A stretch of 50,400 bases of DNA from Promethearchaeota archaeon (GTDB lineage Archaea > Asgardarchaeota > Lokiarchaeia > Sigyniarchaeales > SOKP01), in assembly GCA_008080735.1 (NCBI GenBank), contig SHMW01000024.1, positions 1 to 50,400 on the forward strand. Direction: 5' to 3'. Both the position numbers and the translations under genes were made by a program. Positions 24,978 through 33,210 of the stretch are shown here, piece after piece. Numbering within the stretch: position 1 is the stretch's first letter; the number at the start of each line of letters is the position of its first letter. Below the pieces are notes generated by a model. That model was not told the DNA's origin and did not search any database. It worked only from the letters and a program-made list of their open reading frames with translations.

Positions 24978-25211
24978 GTGCGAAAATTATTATTAAAGGG
25001 TCTAAAAAAAGCCCCTCCTAAATATGATATACACCTTTTTGAATTATTTCCTCTCTATATAAAAATAGATATAATACAAAATTATGAAACTCTTTTTGGG
25101 GGTGCCCTAGATATTTCGGAATATTTTTATCAATATAGGAAAATTTGGAGAGATACGCTTCCAAGAATTAAAGATAATCAATTCGATTCAATAAAAAAAA
25201 ACTTAGATTAA
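24978..25211 (+). pseudogene. 5'-truncated nucleotidyltransferase remnant
   Basis: 77 codons opening with GTG and no ribosome-binding site. The sequence (KYDIHLFELFPLYIKIDIIQ, LDISEYFYQYRKIWRDTLPR) resembles the C-terminal half of MNT-type nucleotidyltransferases, where a strand pair is followed by a helix ending in a YxYRKxW motif. The catalytic GSxxxxxxxDxD half is absent, and the 85 bases upstream do not encode it in any frame. I take it as the tail of a lost gene. A short stand-alone protein is possible but less likely. Confidence 0.55.
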
Positions 25212-25291
25212 TGGAAAATAGAAAAGGTTGGTTATAGAGATTGTTATCAAACTCTTAAAATTTCTTCATTAGAGAGGATTTAAGGGGTTCT

Positions 25292-25303
25292 GGATAATTA
25301 TTC
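25292..25303. promoter_or_regulatory. GAAT-4-ATTC-like site (distal, DUF5320 promoter)
   Basis: GGATAATTATTC differs by one base from the perfect palindrome GAATAATTATTC in front of the MinD/ferredoxin pair. It lies 150 bases upstream of the DUF5320 start, 61 bases before the stronger site, and could give cooperative binding. Confidence 0.35.
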
Positions 25304-25363
25304 AAAAAAGATATCGTTAAGAAAGCATCCCTCTCTCAAATAAGGTATTTTTTAAGAATAAAT

Positions 25364-25375
25364 GAATAATCATTC
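25364..25375. promoter_or_regulatory. GAAT-4-ATTC operator, DUF5320/DtxR promoter
   Basis: GAATAATCATTC, 77 bases before the ATG of the DUF5320 gene and just upstream of its TATA-like TTAAATAG (25406-25413). The exact reverse complement occurs upstream of the Mrp/NBP35 gene (40560-40571). DtxR-family regulators bind palindromes of about this size, and one is encoded just downstream. Confidence 0.55.
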
Positions 25376-25452
25376 GAAATGTTTTTAAAATCCCAATACT
25401 TATTCTTAAATAGAAAAATTCAAAATAAAATTGAAGGAGTTGATATTAAAAA

Positions 25453-25842
25453 ATGCCTGGTGGAGATGGTACTGGACCTGGTGGCCAAGGGTCAATGACA
25501 GGTCGAGGATTAGGATACTGCGCAGGGTATAGTTCACCCGGATTCACAAAAGGCCCAGGAATGGGTATGGCATGGGGCTGGGGACGAGGTCGAGGTCGTG
25601 GTGCTTGGGGATATGGAAGAGGTATGGCATGGGGTCGGGGCGGAAGATTCAGAACCCCCGCTTATGCACCATATAGAGCTCCAGCGGTGACTTACAGTGG
25701 AGTTCCTCCAACATCTATGAGTGAGGAAGACCAGCTTAATATGCTCAAACAAGAGAAGGACTACTTGGAATCCGAGATGGGCAACATCAAAAACGCGCTT
25801 GAAGACATTTCTAAAAGAATTTCAGATCTAGAACAAAAATAA
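25453..25842 (+). CDS. DUF5320-like glycine/arginine-rich protein
   Basis: 129 residues. The N-terminus has the MPGGDGTGPGGQGSMTGRG signature of DUF5320 proteins, followed by a low-complexity part of Gly, Trp, Arg and Met (about 35-68) and a C-terminal coiled coil (about 90-129, MSEEDQLNMLKQEKDYLESE). Such proteins are usually found next to NifX/NafY-domain and MinD/ferredoxin genes in anaerobes and are thought to handle iron-sulfur or metal clusters. Here the partners sit 20 kb away but share a palindromic upstream site. GGAG at 25436 is the ribosome-binding site. It is followed by a DtxR-type regulator. Function in detail unknown. Confidence 0.85.
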   Translation: MPGGDGTGPGGQGSMTGRGLGYCAGYSSPGFTKGPGMGMAWGWGRGRGRGAWGYGRGMAWGRGGRFRTPAYAPYRAPAVTYSGVPPTSMSEEDQLNMLKQEKDYLESEMGNIKNALEDISKRISDLEQK

Positions 25843-25855
25843 TTTTTTTTTTTTT
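25843..25855 (+). terminator. T-run after the DUF5320 gene
   Basis: Thirteen T in a row directly after the stop codon. The DtxR-family gene starts 26 bases later, so this would end or attenuate the transcript between the two genes. Confidence 0.55.
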
Positions 25856-25881
25856 ATTCCAATTAAATATTTTTTATTGAT

Positions 25882-26265
25882 ATGAAAGAGTTAGAAGAGA
25901 GTCACGAGGATTATTTGAAGGTAATTTATCTCATCTCTAAAACTAATCGAGGTGGATGGGTTTCAAATTCTGAAATTTCCGATATGTTAGAAGTACAACC
26001 ATCCTCAGTTACAAATATGCTCTATAAGCTCAGAGATTTTAAACTTATTGATTGGGAGCCTCGCAAATCCATGAGATTAACCAAAAAAGGAAAAGAAATT
26101 GCCAAAATTATTTTAAAACGCTATGAAGTGCTTAAAGACTTTTTTATTAATGTACTTAATCTTAATGAGAACGATATGATAGATGAGATATGCTGTAAAA
26201 TTGAACACCATCTTACGAACGAAGTCTCGGAGGCGCTCTACAATCTGAGTTTAAGCATCCAATAG
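25882..26265 (+). CDS. DtxR-family metal-dependent regulator
   Basis: 127 residues: the winged-helix DNA-binding domain of DtxR/MntR (EESHEDYLKVIYLIS; VQPSSVTNMLYKLRDFKLI, the recognition helix; WEPRKSMRLTKKGKEIA) and the dimerisation and metal region (EICCKIEHHLTNEVSEAL). The Cys-x-x-Glu-His-His-Leu part supplies typical metal ligands. No SH3-like third domain is present, as in MntR. It should sense Fe(II) or Mn(II). Located 40 bases after the DUF5320 gene behind a T run, it is the natural candidate for binding the GAAT-4-ATTC sites upstream of five loci in this window. That link is inference. Confidence 0.88.
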   Translation: MKELEESHEDYLKVIYLISKTNRGGWVSNSEISDMLEVQPSSVTNMLYKLRDFKLIDWEPRKSMRLTKKGKEIAKIILKRYEVLKDFFINVLNLNENDMIDEICCKIEHHLTNEVSEALYNLSLSIQ

Positions 26266-26366
26266 TTTTTATAATAAGAGTAGAGAGGCTCTTACTTTTC
26301 TTAAGCTCATTCTATTTTCAAATTAAAAGATTAAAGTTTATAAGAATACAGAAATACACTTTAAAT

Positions 26367-26522
26367 ATGACTGATAATATAAAACTGAAGATTAATGAGA
26401 AAGAAATTCCGCTGAATGAAATGATGGAAGAGATGCTCAAGAATCTACTGATGGGCTACATTAAGTCAGCAAAGGGCATTCCTAAAGATATAAAGACAAT
26501 TAACATTGATATCAAACTTTAA
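26367..26522 (+). CDS. small helical protein, 51 residues
   Basis: MTDNIKLKINEKEIPLNEMM, then an amphipathic helix and DIKTINIDIKL at the end: a strand, helix, strand layout. The regular charged/aliphatic pattern argues for a real gene. A GTTTATAAG box about 25-30 bases before the ATG suggests a leaderless transcript. I recall similar short proteins beginning with a KxNGKEIPxN segment in archaea, without known function. It lies 101 bases after the DtxR gene. Confidence 0.6.
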   Translation: MTDNIKLKINEKEIPLNEMMEEMLKNLLMGYIKSAKGIPKDIKTINIDIKL

Positions 26523-26559
26523 TTTCCTTTTTCTTAAGTATATTATTTTATTTTTATCC

Positions 26560-27894
26560 TTACATTGCTTTTTCTGCTTCCAGTTTCATTTCCTCGGTTA
26601 ATTCCGCTTCTCCTCGCTTAACGAAAAACATCAAAATTAATGAAATTCCGAAAAATATTATCGCATTTATCAGCAGAGAAATGGGGAAGCCTGGAGTCAT
26701 CAGATCTGTAAGAGAACCCATAATAAAAGGTCCAAAAATTGCCGCCATGAAACTAAAGAAATAATATACTCCAGTATATGTTCCAATCCTCTCTTTTGAA
26801 GGAGCTAATTCCCATACTATCACAATAGAATTAACATTCACCAAAGCCCACCCTGCACCAGCAATAGCTAAGACAATCATAATTCCGATTAAACTTTTCA
26901 CTAATGCTAAAAACGTACCAATGAAGAGGGACATAATAAGGATGCAAAGCCCTATTTTTATACATAATCTCCTCCCGATCTTATTAGCTAGTTTGGAAAG
27001 AGGATACGCTGTAATGATAAGAGCTCCAGCTACGAAGAAGGGAAGAAAGCCTGCTAAATCATCACTGACCCCTAATACATCAGTTCCGAAAATAGATAAA
27101 AGAGCTACTAATCCTTGATATGCGACAAACCAAAAGAAGATAGCAAATAGAATAGCTAAAGTACTTTTATCTTTTTCCTTTAAAATATATTTTAAGCTAG
27201 CAATCAAGCCTGGTTCTTTTTCTTCTTCAAATTTTTCGTCCTTTTTTGCTTCAAATTCGAGAATCTTTTGGTAACTAAAGGATTCTGATTCTTTAACTTT
27301 CCACAGCAATACACCTAACGCAATAACCATTAAGATAGATACGACGAGAAAAGATCCTTGAAGAGTTATTATACTTGCTAAAAGACTCATCACATATCCA
27401 ATTGCAGCGCCGATTCCTCCGAAAATATTAATTATAGCGTTACCTTTGCTCCGATTTACTGGTTTAACAAAATCAGGCATTAATGATACTGCTGGTGCTC
27501 TATAAAATCCCATTGCAAGACCAAAGAAAAACATCCATATCAGTAATGTTAAAATAGAAGTTTCCCATGGTATTAATGCAAAAAAAACAGCAGCAATTGG
27601 GACTCCGATCATTAAAAATGGCATTCTTCTTCCATATTTACTTCGAGTTTTATCTGAAAGAGTGCCGGTTATAGGTTGTAATACAACTCCAAGCATATTA
27701 TCCAATGCCATTAAAATTCCAATAATCCCTAGTTGGAGCACAAGTGCCCCTGATTCATATTCAGGAAGATAATCTTTCAACAATAAAGGCACTCTAGCAT
27801 TATAAAGAGCCCAGGCTATTTCTGCTGTAAAGAAAGCAAATCCTATAAAAATTACTAACTTGACATTAAATTTTATTTTTGATTCTTCACTCAT
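26560..27894 (-). CDS. MFS transporter, SLC45/GPH-like
   Basis: 444 residues with 12 membrane helices. ITGTLSDKTRSKYGRRMPFL after helix 2 is the sugar-carrier form of motif A (SDKTRSKYGRR) seen in SLC45, sucrose and MelB-type carriers, and FYRAPAVSLMPDFV in helix 5 fits the same group. It probably carries sugars or related solutes with H+ or Na+. The cytoplasmic loop between helices 6 and 7 is long and charged. It converges with the small gene at 26367. No sugar-metabolising enzymes are adjacent. Confidence 0.88.
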   Translation of the reverse strand: MSEESKIKFNVKLVIFIGFAFFTAEIAWALYNARVPLLLKDYLPEYESGALVLQLGIIGILMALDNMLGVVLQPITGTLSDKTRSKYGRRMPFLMIGVPIAAVFFALIPWETSILTLLIWMFFFGLAMGFYRAPAVSLMPDFVKPVNRSKGNAIINIFGGIGAAIGYVMSLLASIITLQGSFLVVSILMVIALGVLLWKVKESESFSYQKILEFEAKKDEKFEEEKEPGLIASLKYILKEKDKSTLAILFAIFFWFVAYQGLVALLSIFGTDVLGVSDDLAGFLPFFVAGALIITAYPLSKLANKIGRRLCIKIGLCILIMSLFIGTFLALVKSLIGIMIVLAIAGAGWALVNVNSIVIVWELAPSKERIGTYTGVYYFFSFMAAIFGPFIMGSLTDLMTPGFPISLLINAIIFFGISLILMFFVKRGEAELTEEMKLEAEKAM

Positions 27895-28113
27895 ATATCA
27901 AACCTATTTTTTTGTTTGATTAAATAATAATTTAATATAATGTTTAGTAAGCAAATTAATATACTTTATTAGAATTTTTCTATTAATCTCTAGATTCTTA
28001 CCTAATTATTCAAAAATTCTATAAGAAATTATATACTTTTCTTTTAGCTTTTACTTTTAGCAGAATTTATACTATTTCTTTCTTTTTCTTATATAAAGAA
28101 TGTTTATCTAACG

Positions 28114-28998
28114 ATGAAGCTCGAACCCGAATGTATCGGTTGTTTATTTAATCAAGTCCTAAAAGCGTTTAAAATGCTTGAAGTTGAGGCGAATCGCGAT
28201 TTAATTATAAAAACACAAAAAAGTATAATGGAATTTCTCTTAGATAAAGATCTTGATTCTATCTCAGCACCTTTAGTGGGAAGCTTTCTCTATTCCAAAA
28301 TCGGAGAGATGTTGGGAACAGATGATCCTTATAAAGAATTAAAACACGAATATAACCATCTTGCTCTAAAATATTACGATATCACTAAAGAACATGTTTT
28401 AAAAAAGCAAGATCCTGTATTTGAGGCCTTGATTGTATCAGCTCTCGGAAATACGATAGATTTTGCCAGTCAACATAAAATAGACTTAGTGGATGATCTT
28501 GAGAATTTTTCAGCTGACAATCTCGCTATAAATGATTATCAAAAATTTAAGGCCTTACTTGAAGAGAAGAAAAAGTTGTTAATTCTTGGAGATAATTGTG
28601 GGGAGATCGTATTCGACAAATTAATGATTGAGATTCTTCAAGAAATTTATCCCAATTTAGAAATTATCTATGCCGTCAGAAGACGACCAATTATAAATGA
28701 CGCTACTATGGAGGATGCTGAAGAGATCAGTTTGACTTCATTGGTGAAGGTAATCGAATCTAGCGGAGCTCCGGGAATTGATTTAAAGGACATTACTCCG
28801 GAATTTAAAAGATATTTTTCTTCTAAAGAATATGTGATTTTATCCAAAGGACAAGGGAATTTTGAAACTTTAAATGGAGAATCAATTCCCAATAATGATC
28901 TGTTTTATTTATTAAAAGCAAAATGTGTCCTTATGAGACGTATTTTTAATGTGGAGGTGGGAAGTCTAATTTTTAAAAAGCGTGAGATAGAAGATTGA
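28114..28998 (+). CDS. DUF89/ARMT1-like damage-control phosphatase
   Basis: 294 residues of the DUF89 family: an N-terminal PECIGCL (Cys-x-x-Cys), then ILGDNCGEIVFDKL at about 155-168, the metal-binding Asp-Asn pair, and KGQGNFETL near 249 followed by KCVLMRRIF. DUF89 proteins are metal-dependent phosphatases that remove damaged sugar phosphates and nucleotides. The N-terminal cysteines mark the archaeal/plant-like subgroup. The neighbours are an MFS carrier and the longin-like gene, convergent and 16 bases away. Substrate not predictable. Confidence 0.88.
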   Translation: MKLEPECIGCLFNQVLKAFKMLEVEANRDLIIKTQKSIMEFLLDKDLDSISAPLVGSFLYSKIGEMLGTDDPYKELKHEYNHLALKYYDITKEHVLKKQDPVFEALIVSALGNTIDFASQHKIDLVDDLENFSADNLAINDYQKFKALLEEKKKLLILGDNCGEIVFDKLMIEILQEIYPNLEIIYAVRRRPIINDATMEDAEEISLTSLVKVIESSGAPGIDLKDITPEFKRYFSSKEYVILSKGQGNFETLNGESIPNNDLFYLLKAKCVLMRRIFNVEVGSLIFKKREIED

Positions 28999-29014
28999 GA
29001 TCAAGTTCTTGGCA

Positions 29015-29515
29015 TTAATTCTCTCTCATCTTTTTTATTGCCTCTGTGAAGAAACCGAAATCCTTCATAGATTCTTCCTCTCTATTTTGTAAATTATGGA
29101 AATATTCTTCGATCTGCATATACAAAATTTTTTTAAATGAATCAAATTTACACACTTCAATACACTCGTCAATTTCATCTTGATACAGAGTATAAAAATT
29201 ATCAAGCGCCTTTTCCGCTTGTTCCCGTATTCCCTCCTTCACAAAATCTTTGTCTAAAATCGTAATAAGTACGAGCCTATGTTTATTCACGATGATCATT
29301 TGAACATTTAATCCCTTTATGATTATCTCTTCGATCCGCCCAAGCGAATCCTTTCCAAAAAGAGATAATGCGCCCACAAAAGAAGATAATAGGATAGGAT
29401 TGATATCTGAATCGAGAATTAAATCTACCAAATACTCTCCGGATTCTTTACATATAACAATCCCTTTCAATAAATTCATATCATATTTGGTTCTATCATG
29501 CACTTCACTTGCCAT
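29015..29515 (-). CDS. longin/roadblock-like small protein (Asgard type)
   Basis: 166 residues with an alternating strand/helix pattern: LLKGIVICKESGEYLVDLIL, a helix (NPILLSSFVGALSLF), then strands EIIIKGLNVQMIIV and HRLVLITIL and the long C-terminal helices. This is how longin or roadblock domains appear. Asgard archaea encode many such domains near small GTPases, where they act as regulators or scaffolds in eukaryotes. No GTPase is adjacent here; the nearest is at 43457. Fold assignment is moderate, and function in archaea is unproven. Cys143-like residues near CIEVCKFD are unlikely to be a metal site. Confidence 0.6.
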   Translation of the reverse strand: MASEVHDRTKYDMNLLKGIVICKESGEYLVDLILDSDINPILLSSFVGALSLFGKDSLGRIEEIIIKGLNVQMIIVNKHRLVLITILDKDFVKEGIREQAEKALDNFYTLYQDEIDECIEVCKFDSFKKILYMQIEEYFHNLQNREEESMKDFGFFTEAIKKMREN

Positions 29516-29665
29516 AATTATCCCTTGTTCCTTTTTAACTTATAAAAAACAATCGTATTGTAAAATAAATGAGATCTTTAAAACTTTATTTATACTAATT
29601 AGTCATTAGTTAATCCTAGTATCTACCAATCTATTATAAAAGCTATAATATTGAGGAATTAATAT

Positions 29666-30601
29666 TTAGGTGCTTTTTAATTTCCAAAAAACCATACCTT
29701 GATAAATATTCTTCTGTATGATTTTTTTGCCTTCTAATATGTCCAACATTTTTAATATATTTGATTCTGTGTTTTTGGATGTTTTAAATGTTTTTATTAT
29801 TTGTTCTTGCCTCATTGGATGTCGCTGTATAATTGAGAGAAATTCTTTTTCAAAATCTGAAGAAAATTTCCCAAAAGTACCCATCTCTGGAAAATTTATG
29901 TCTTTATAATCCCCAAAAATCTCATCTAAAAGTTGTAGCATATTATCTCTCGGTTTTTTAACCCATTTTTCTGCAGGAGGTCGAATGGGTACATTAATAT
30001 CAATCCTGTCTGGTTGAATGTCATCCAATCGCGATTTGATCTGTAATAATTCATCTTTAGAATCATTTGCTTCTCTTACCAACATCACTTCGATCCAGAA
30101 CTTTTTGGTAAAGCTTTCTTTAAATTCCATAAATCCTTTTATTAATTTATCAAAAGTAATTTCAGGATGAGGTCGGTTGATTAACCTAAAGGTTTTATTA
30201 TTTCCCGCATCTAATGTTGGAAGTACTAAATCTACATCTAATAAAATATCCCTCACAGTTTTCTCAGATAAGAGCGATCCATTGGTAATGACGCATATTG
30301 GCCTATTAGTTCTTTTTTTTGCAAATTGAATTAATTCACCTAAATCTTTATACAGGGTTGGCTCTCCACTCCCCACAAAAGTAAGATAATCAAAGTTATG
30401 CTCATCTTTGGTCAAAACTTTATCGATTTCTTTTATAATATCTTGTTTTGGACAGTAATTTTTACGTTCGTTGGTAAAAATCGTTGTTTTACCTAATTGA
30501 CAATAAATGCATTGATAATTACATGTTTTACTTGGAAGTGGATCAATTCCTAAGGATTTTCCAAGCCGTCTACTGGGAACTGGTCCATATACATAGTCCA
30601 T
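29666..30601 (-). CDS. radical SAM protein (COG0731-like) with C-terminal winged helix
   Basis: 311 residues. CNYQCIYC at 27-34 is the Cx3CxxC motif that holds the 4Fe-4S cluster and SAM. VGSGEPTLYKDL and VITNGSLL are the usual GE and TNG loops, and MLVREANDSKDEL follows. Residues about 245-311 form a winged helix (RHPMRQEQIIKTFKTSKNT). The N-terminus YGPVPSRRLGKSLGIDPLP is diagnostic for COG0731-type proteins of unknown role, found next to many archaeal genes. It is not of the PflA activase type, so it is unlikely to activate the glycyl radical enzyme 8 kb away. Confidence 0.88.
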   Translation of the reverse strand: MDYVYGPVPSRRLGKSLGIDPLPSKTCNYQCIYCQLGKTTIFTNERKNYCPKQDIIKEIDKVLTKDEHNFDYLTFVGSGEPTLYKDLGELIQFAKKRTNRPICVITNGSLLSEKTVRDILLDVDLVLPTLDAGNNKTFRLINRPHPEITFDKLIKGFMEFKESFTKKFWIEVMLVREANDSKDELLQIKSRLDDIQPDRIDINVPIRPPAEKWVKKPRDNMLQLLDEIFGDYKDINFPEMGTFGKFSSDFEKEFLSIIQRHPMRQEQIIKTFKTSKNTESNILKMLDILEGKKIIQKNIYQGMVFWKLKST

Positions 30602-30749
30602 CTCTATGGAGATAAATTTAGTCTATATAATATAGGTTGTGATTATCCGTGATTTCAACTTTATTATGGTAAAAATAAGATTATAAGCTTTTAGATCTAA
30701 ATCTTTAAATATTTAGGAGTAGAATTCTAACTAATATAATTTTTGATAA

Positions 30750-32168
30750 ATGAAAAAAATGAGTAGAGAAGACACAGTTCCTTTGAAAGAAAAGGTTTCA
30801 TTCGGTTTATCAGCAATCCCAGACCAATTAACATACCAAATATTTCAATTCTTAATATTCACGTTTTATTTCACAGTAGTGAAAATAGAGTTGACATATA
30901 TGCTTGTTGCATATATAGTTTGGGGGATTTGGAATGCGATCAATGATCCATTACTAGGAGCGCTCTCAGAACGAACAAAGGCGAAAGATAAATGGGGGAA
31001 ACGGAAATATTTTCTAGTCATTTCCTTTATTCCTTTGAGTATCACAATGATACTAATGTTTTGGGTTCCATTTGAGGGGCAAATAATTAAGTTCAGTTGG
31101 TTTTTAGCGACTATTATCCTATTCGAGTTTTTCTATACATTATTTGATGTAAATGTGAATGCATTATTCCCCGAGATGTTTCCAAATGAAGAAAAGCGAG
31201 CTTCAGTGAACATCTTTATAAAAGGTACTACGATAATTGCCTTATTATTAAGCTCTCTTCTTCCAATGATTCTGGTTCCTAATTTGGTTCCTTCGAATGA
31301 TAGTGAGATTCCTGAAATTATGCCTGATTATTTTCTTATGGGTATCGTAGTTGCTATAATAATTATAGTAGTAACGATTCCATTTTTAAAATATGGAGTA
31401 AAAGAGAGAGAGGAAAAGGATGAGGATTTCGAAAAAAGACCCTCGTTTTTTGAATCTCTAAAAGTTACTTTAACTAACAAAACCTTTTTAAAATTCGTTA
31501 TAGCAAATACGATGGTGTGGTATTGCTTTAGCATCCTTCCAACTATCATCCCAATTTATGCCACCCAAATTCTTGGATTTGAAGAAGAGGGTATATTTGT
31601 TTCTCTGGGTTTAATGATCGCATTTCTAATAGCGGCTTTAAGTCTTCCAATCCACAGAAGAATGGGTGCTAAGTTTGGAATGAGGAATGCTTTTCTTATT
31701 ACTTTAGGAATATGGATATTAACGTTATTACCTTATGCGTTGATAAGAGGGGAGGTCTTTCAGATTCCATTCTTAATAATCACTGCGGCTCAAGGTTTTC
31801 CGCTCTCTGGAGCATTATTCTATGTTGATATTTTACATGGAGACGTTATTGATGAGGATGCTTTAAATTATGGTGTGAAACGCTCTGCAAGCTATTATGG
31901 TATTAATGCCTTTATCCATAGAATTTCGGTGATTCTGGTAATAGTGACCATATTCTTTATGTTTGGTAATATTGGGTGGGAAAAGAATTATGAACCTGTG
32001 GTATCGGATCCCTTATTAGTCGAATTAGGTTTAAAAGCAATAATCTTCATATTTCCAGCAATTGCATTAGTAGTTGCTATAATATTTATGAAATCTTATT
32101 CCCTTCATGGAGATAAATTGCAGAATATGCGAAAAGAGTTAGCAAAATACCCTGAATTACTAGAATAA
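30750..32168 (+). CDS. MFS sugar:cation symporter, MelB/GPH type
   Basis: 472 residues with 12 membrane helices. WNAINDPLLGALSERTKAKDKWGKRKYF is the GPH family signature, the Asp of NDP being in the cation site of MelB. The second half keeps YGVKRSASYYGINAFIHR, the conserved loop of the family. It likely imports glycosides, sugars or uronates with Na+ or H+. A T-rich terminator follows at 32177-32197. The gene converges with the BKACE-family gene, and no glycosidase is nearby. Confidence 0.9.
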   Translation: MKKMSREDTVPLKEKVSFGLSAIPDQLTYQIFQFLIFTFYFTVVKIELTYMLVAYIVWGIWNAINDPLLGALSERTKAKDKWGKRKYFLVISFIPLSITMILMFWVPFEGQIIKFSWFLATIILFEFFYTLFDVNVNALFPEMFPNEEKRASVNIFIKGTTIIALLLSSLLPMILVPNLVPSNDSEIPEIMPDYFLMGIVVAIIIIVVTIPFLKYGVKEREEKDEDFEKRPSFFESLKVTLTNKTFLKFVIANTMVWYCFSILPTIIPIYATQILGFEEEGIFVSLGLMIAFLIAALSLPIHRRMGAKFGMRNAFLITLGIWILTLLPYALIRGEVFQIPFLIITAAQGFPLSGALFYVDILHGDVIDEDALNYGVKRSASYYGINAFIHRISVILVIVTIFFMFGNIGWEKNYEPVVSDPLLVELGLKAIIFIFPAIALVVAIIFMKSYSLHGDKLQNMRKELAKYPELLE

Positions 32169-32176
32169 AACTTAAA

Positions 32177-32197
32177 TTTCTTTTTTTTTCTTTTTTT
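32177..32197 (+). terminator. T-rich terminator after the MelB-type gene
   Basis: Runs of three, nine and seven T, separated by single C residues, begin about 10 bases after the stop codon. Confidence 0.55.
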
Positions 32198-32233
32198 AAA
32201 GACTATTATTCACTAAAATAATTAATTAGAGTT

Positions 32234-33148
32234 TTATTTATTCAGATGTAATAGCTGTCGTGTCTCATCCACAGTCGCTGGTTCTCTTCCGATTTCTTTA
32301 GCTAAGCGAACCATTCTTTTAACTAGTTGGGCATTACTCTTAACTAATTCTCCTTTGTCAAAATAAATGGTATCTTCTAAACCCGTCCTAATATTTCCAC
32401 CCATACACATAGCAATAACAGTAGTTCTTAGGTTGTATTTTCCAACTGTCACAACTTGCCAAGTTGATCCTTCTGGTAATTGATGAATCATATGCATTAA
32501 ATTTTCGGGTGTTGCGGGAGCCCCTCCTTGGATCCCAAGCACTAAACTAAAATGCAGAGGAAGTTCGAGAACACCCATATCAACTAAATCCATAATGTTT
32601 GCAATGTGCCCCGAATCGTATACCTCAATTTCAATCCCGCATCCTAATTTCTTACACTTTTTCACAAAACGTTTATTAAAATCGAGAGGATTTCGAAATG
32701 TATGGCTCCCATAAGGTGTTCGAAATTCAAAGGTACCCGCATTAATCGTAAACATCTCTGGAGTGGGATCAATCGTGAGTAAATTTAATCTCTGCTTAAG
32801 ACTTGGCATTATAATCGCCTGTCCATACTTTTTACCACTACTGCTCGTTTTTACTCCATGTTCTATCCATGCGCCTATACCATTACCTATTTGAGTAATT
32901 ATCGGACATTTTTCTTTAATTAAGCGAACAGCTTTATTATACACATTTATATCTGGAGTATTTTGTCCATCTTCTCCTCGAACATGAAGATGACAAATTG
33001 ACGCTCCAGCCTCATAACATTCTAAAGCATCTTGCGCTTGTTCCTCTGGTGTAATGGGGATGGCTTCATTGGCCCATTTACCATGGATCCCTCCAGTGAT
33101 TGCGACGGTGATGATAACTTTATCCCGTGTTAAAAGATCTGGTTTCAT
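32234..33148 (-). CDS. BKACE-family enzyme (3-keto-5-aminohexanoate cleavage, DUF849)
   Basis: 304 residues. The first strand reads VIITVAITGG, and GASICHLHVRGEDG at 49-62 gives the two zinc-binding histidines (His53, His55). BKACE enzymes split beta-keto acids with acetyl-CoA into acetoacetate and a new acyl-CoA, in lysine fermentation and carnitine breakdown. Family members usually have Ala-Glu in the position where this one has Gly-Ile (AITGGIHG), so an acid residue normally near the active site may be missing. The next gene upstream on the same strand is a 3-hydroxyacyl-CoA dehydrogenase 62 bases away. The two probably act in sequence. Substrate not known. Confidence 0.87.
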   Translation of the reverse strand: MKPDLLTRDKVIITVAITGGIHGKWANEAIPITPEEQAQDALECYEAGASICHLHVRGEDGQNTPDINVYNKAVRLIKEKCPIITQIGNGIGAWIEHGVKTSSSGKKYGQAIIMPSLKQRLNLLTIDPTPEMFTINAGTFEFRTPYGSHTFRNPLDFNKRFVKKCKKLGCGIEIEVYDSGHIANIMDLVDMGVLELPLHFSLVLGIQGGAPATPENLMHMIHQLPEGSTWQVVTVGKYNLRTTVIAMCMGGNIRTGLEDTIYFDKGELVKSNAQLVKRMVRLAKEIGREPATVDETRQLLHLNK

Positions 33149-33210
33149 TTTTAATCATACTTTTTCTATTTTTTACTATTCAAATAAGATTTAGTTCTTA
33201 AGATATTAAA

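Noticed and set aside
29666..30601. Radical SAM gene as the glycyl radical activase
   Set aside because: Its N-terminus is of the COG0731 kind and it is far from the enzyme; activases have a different N-terminal layout.
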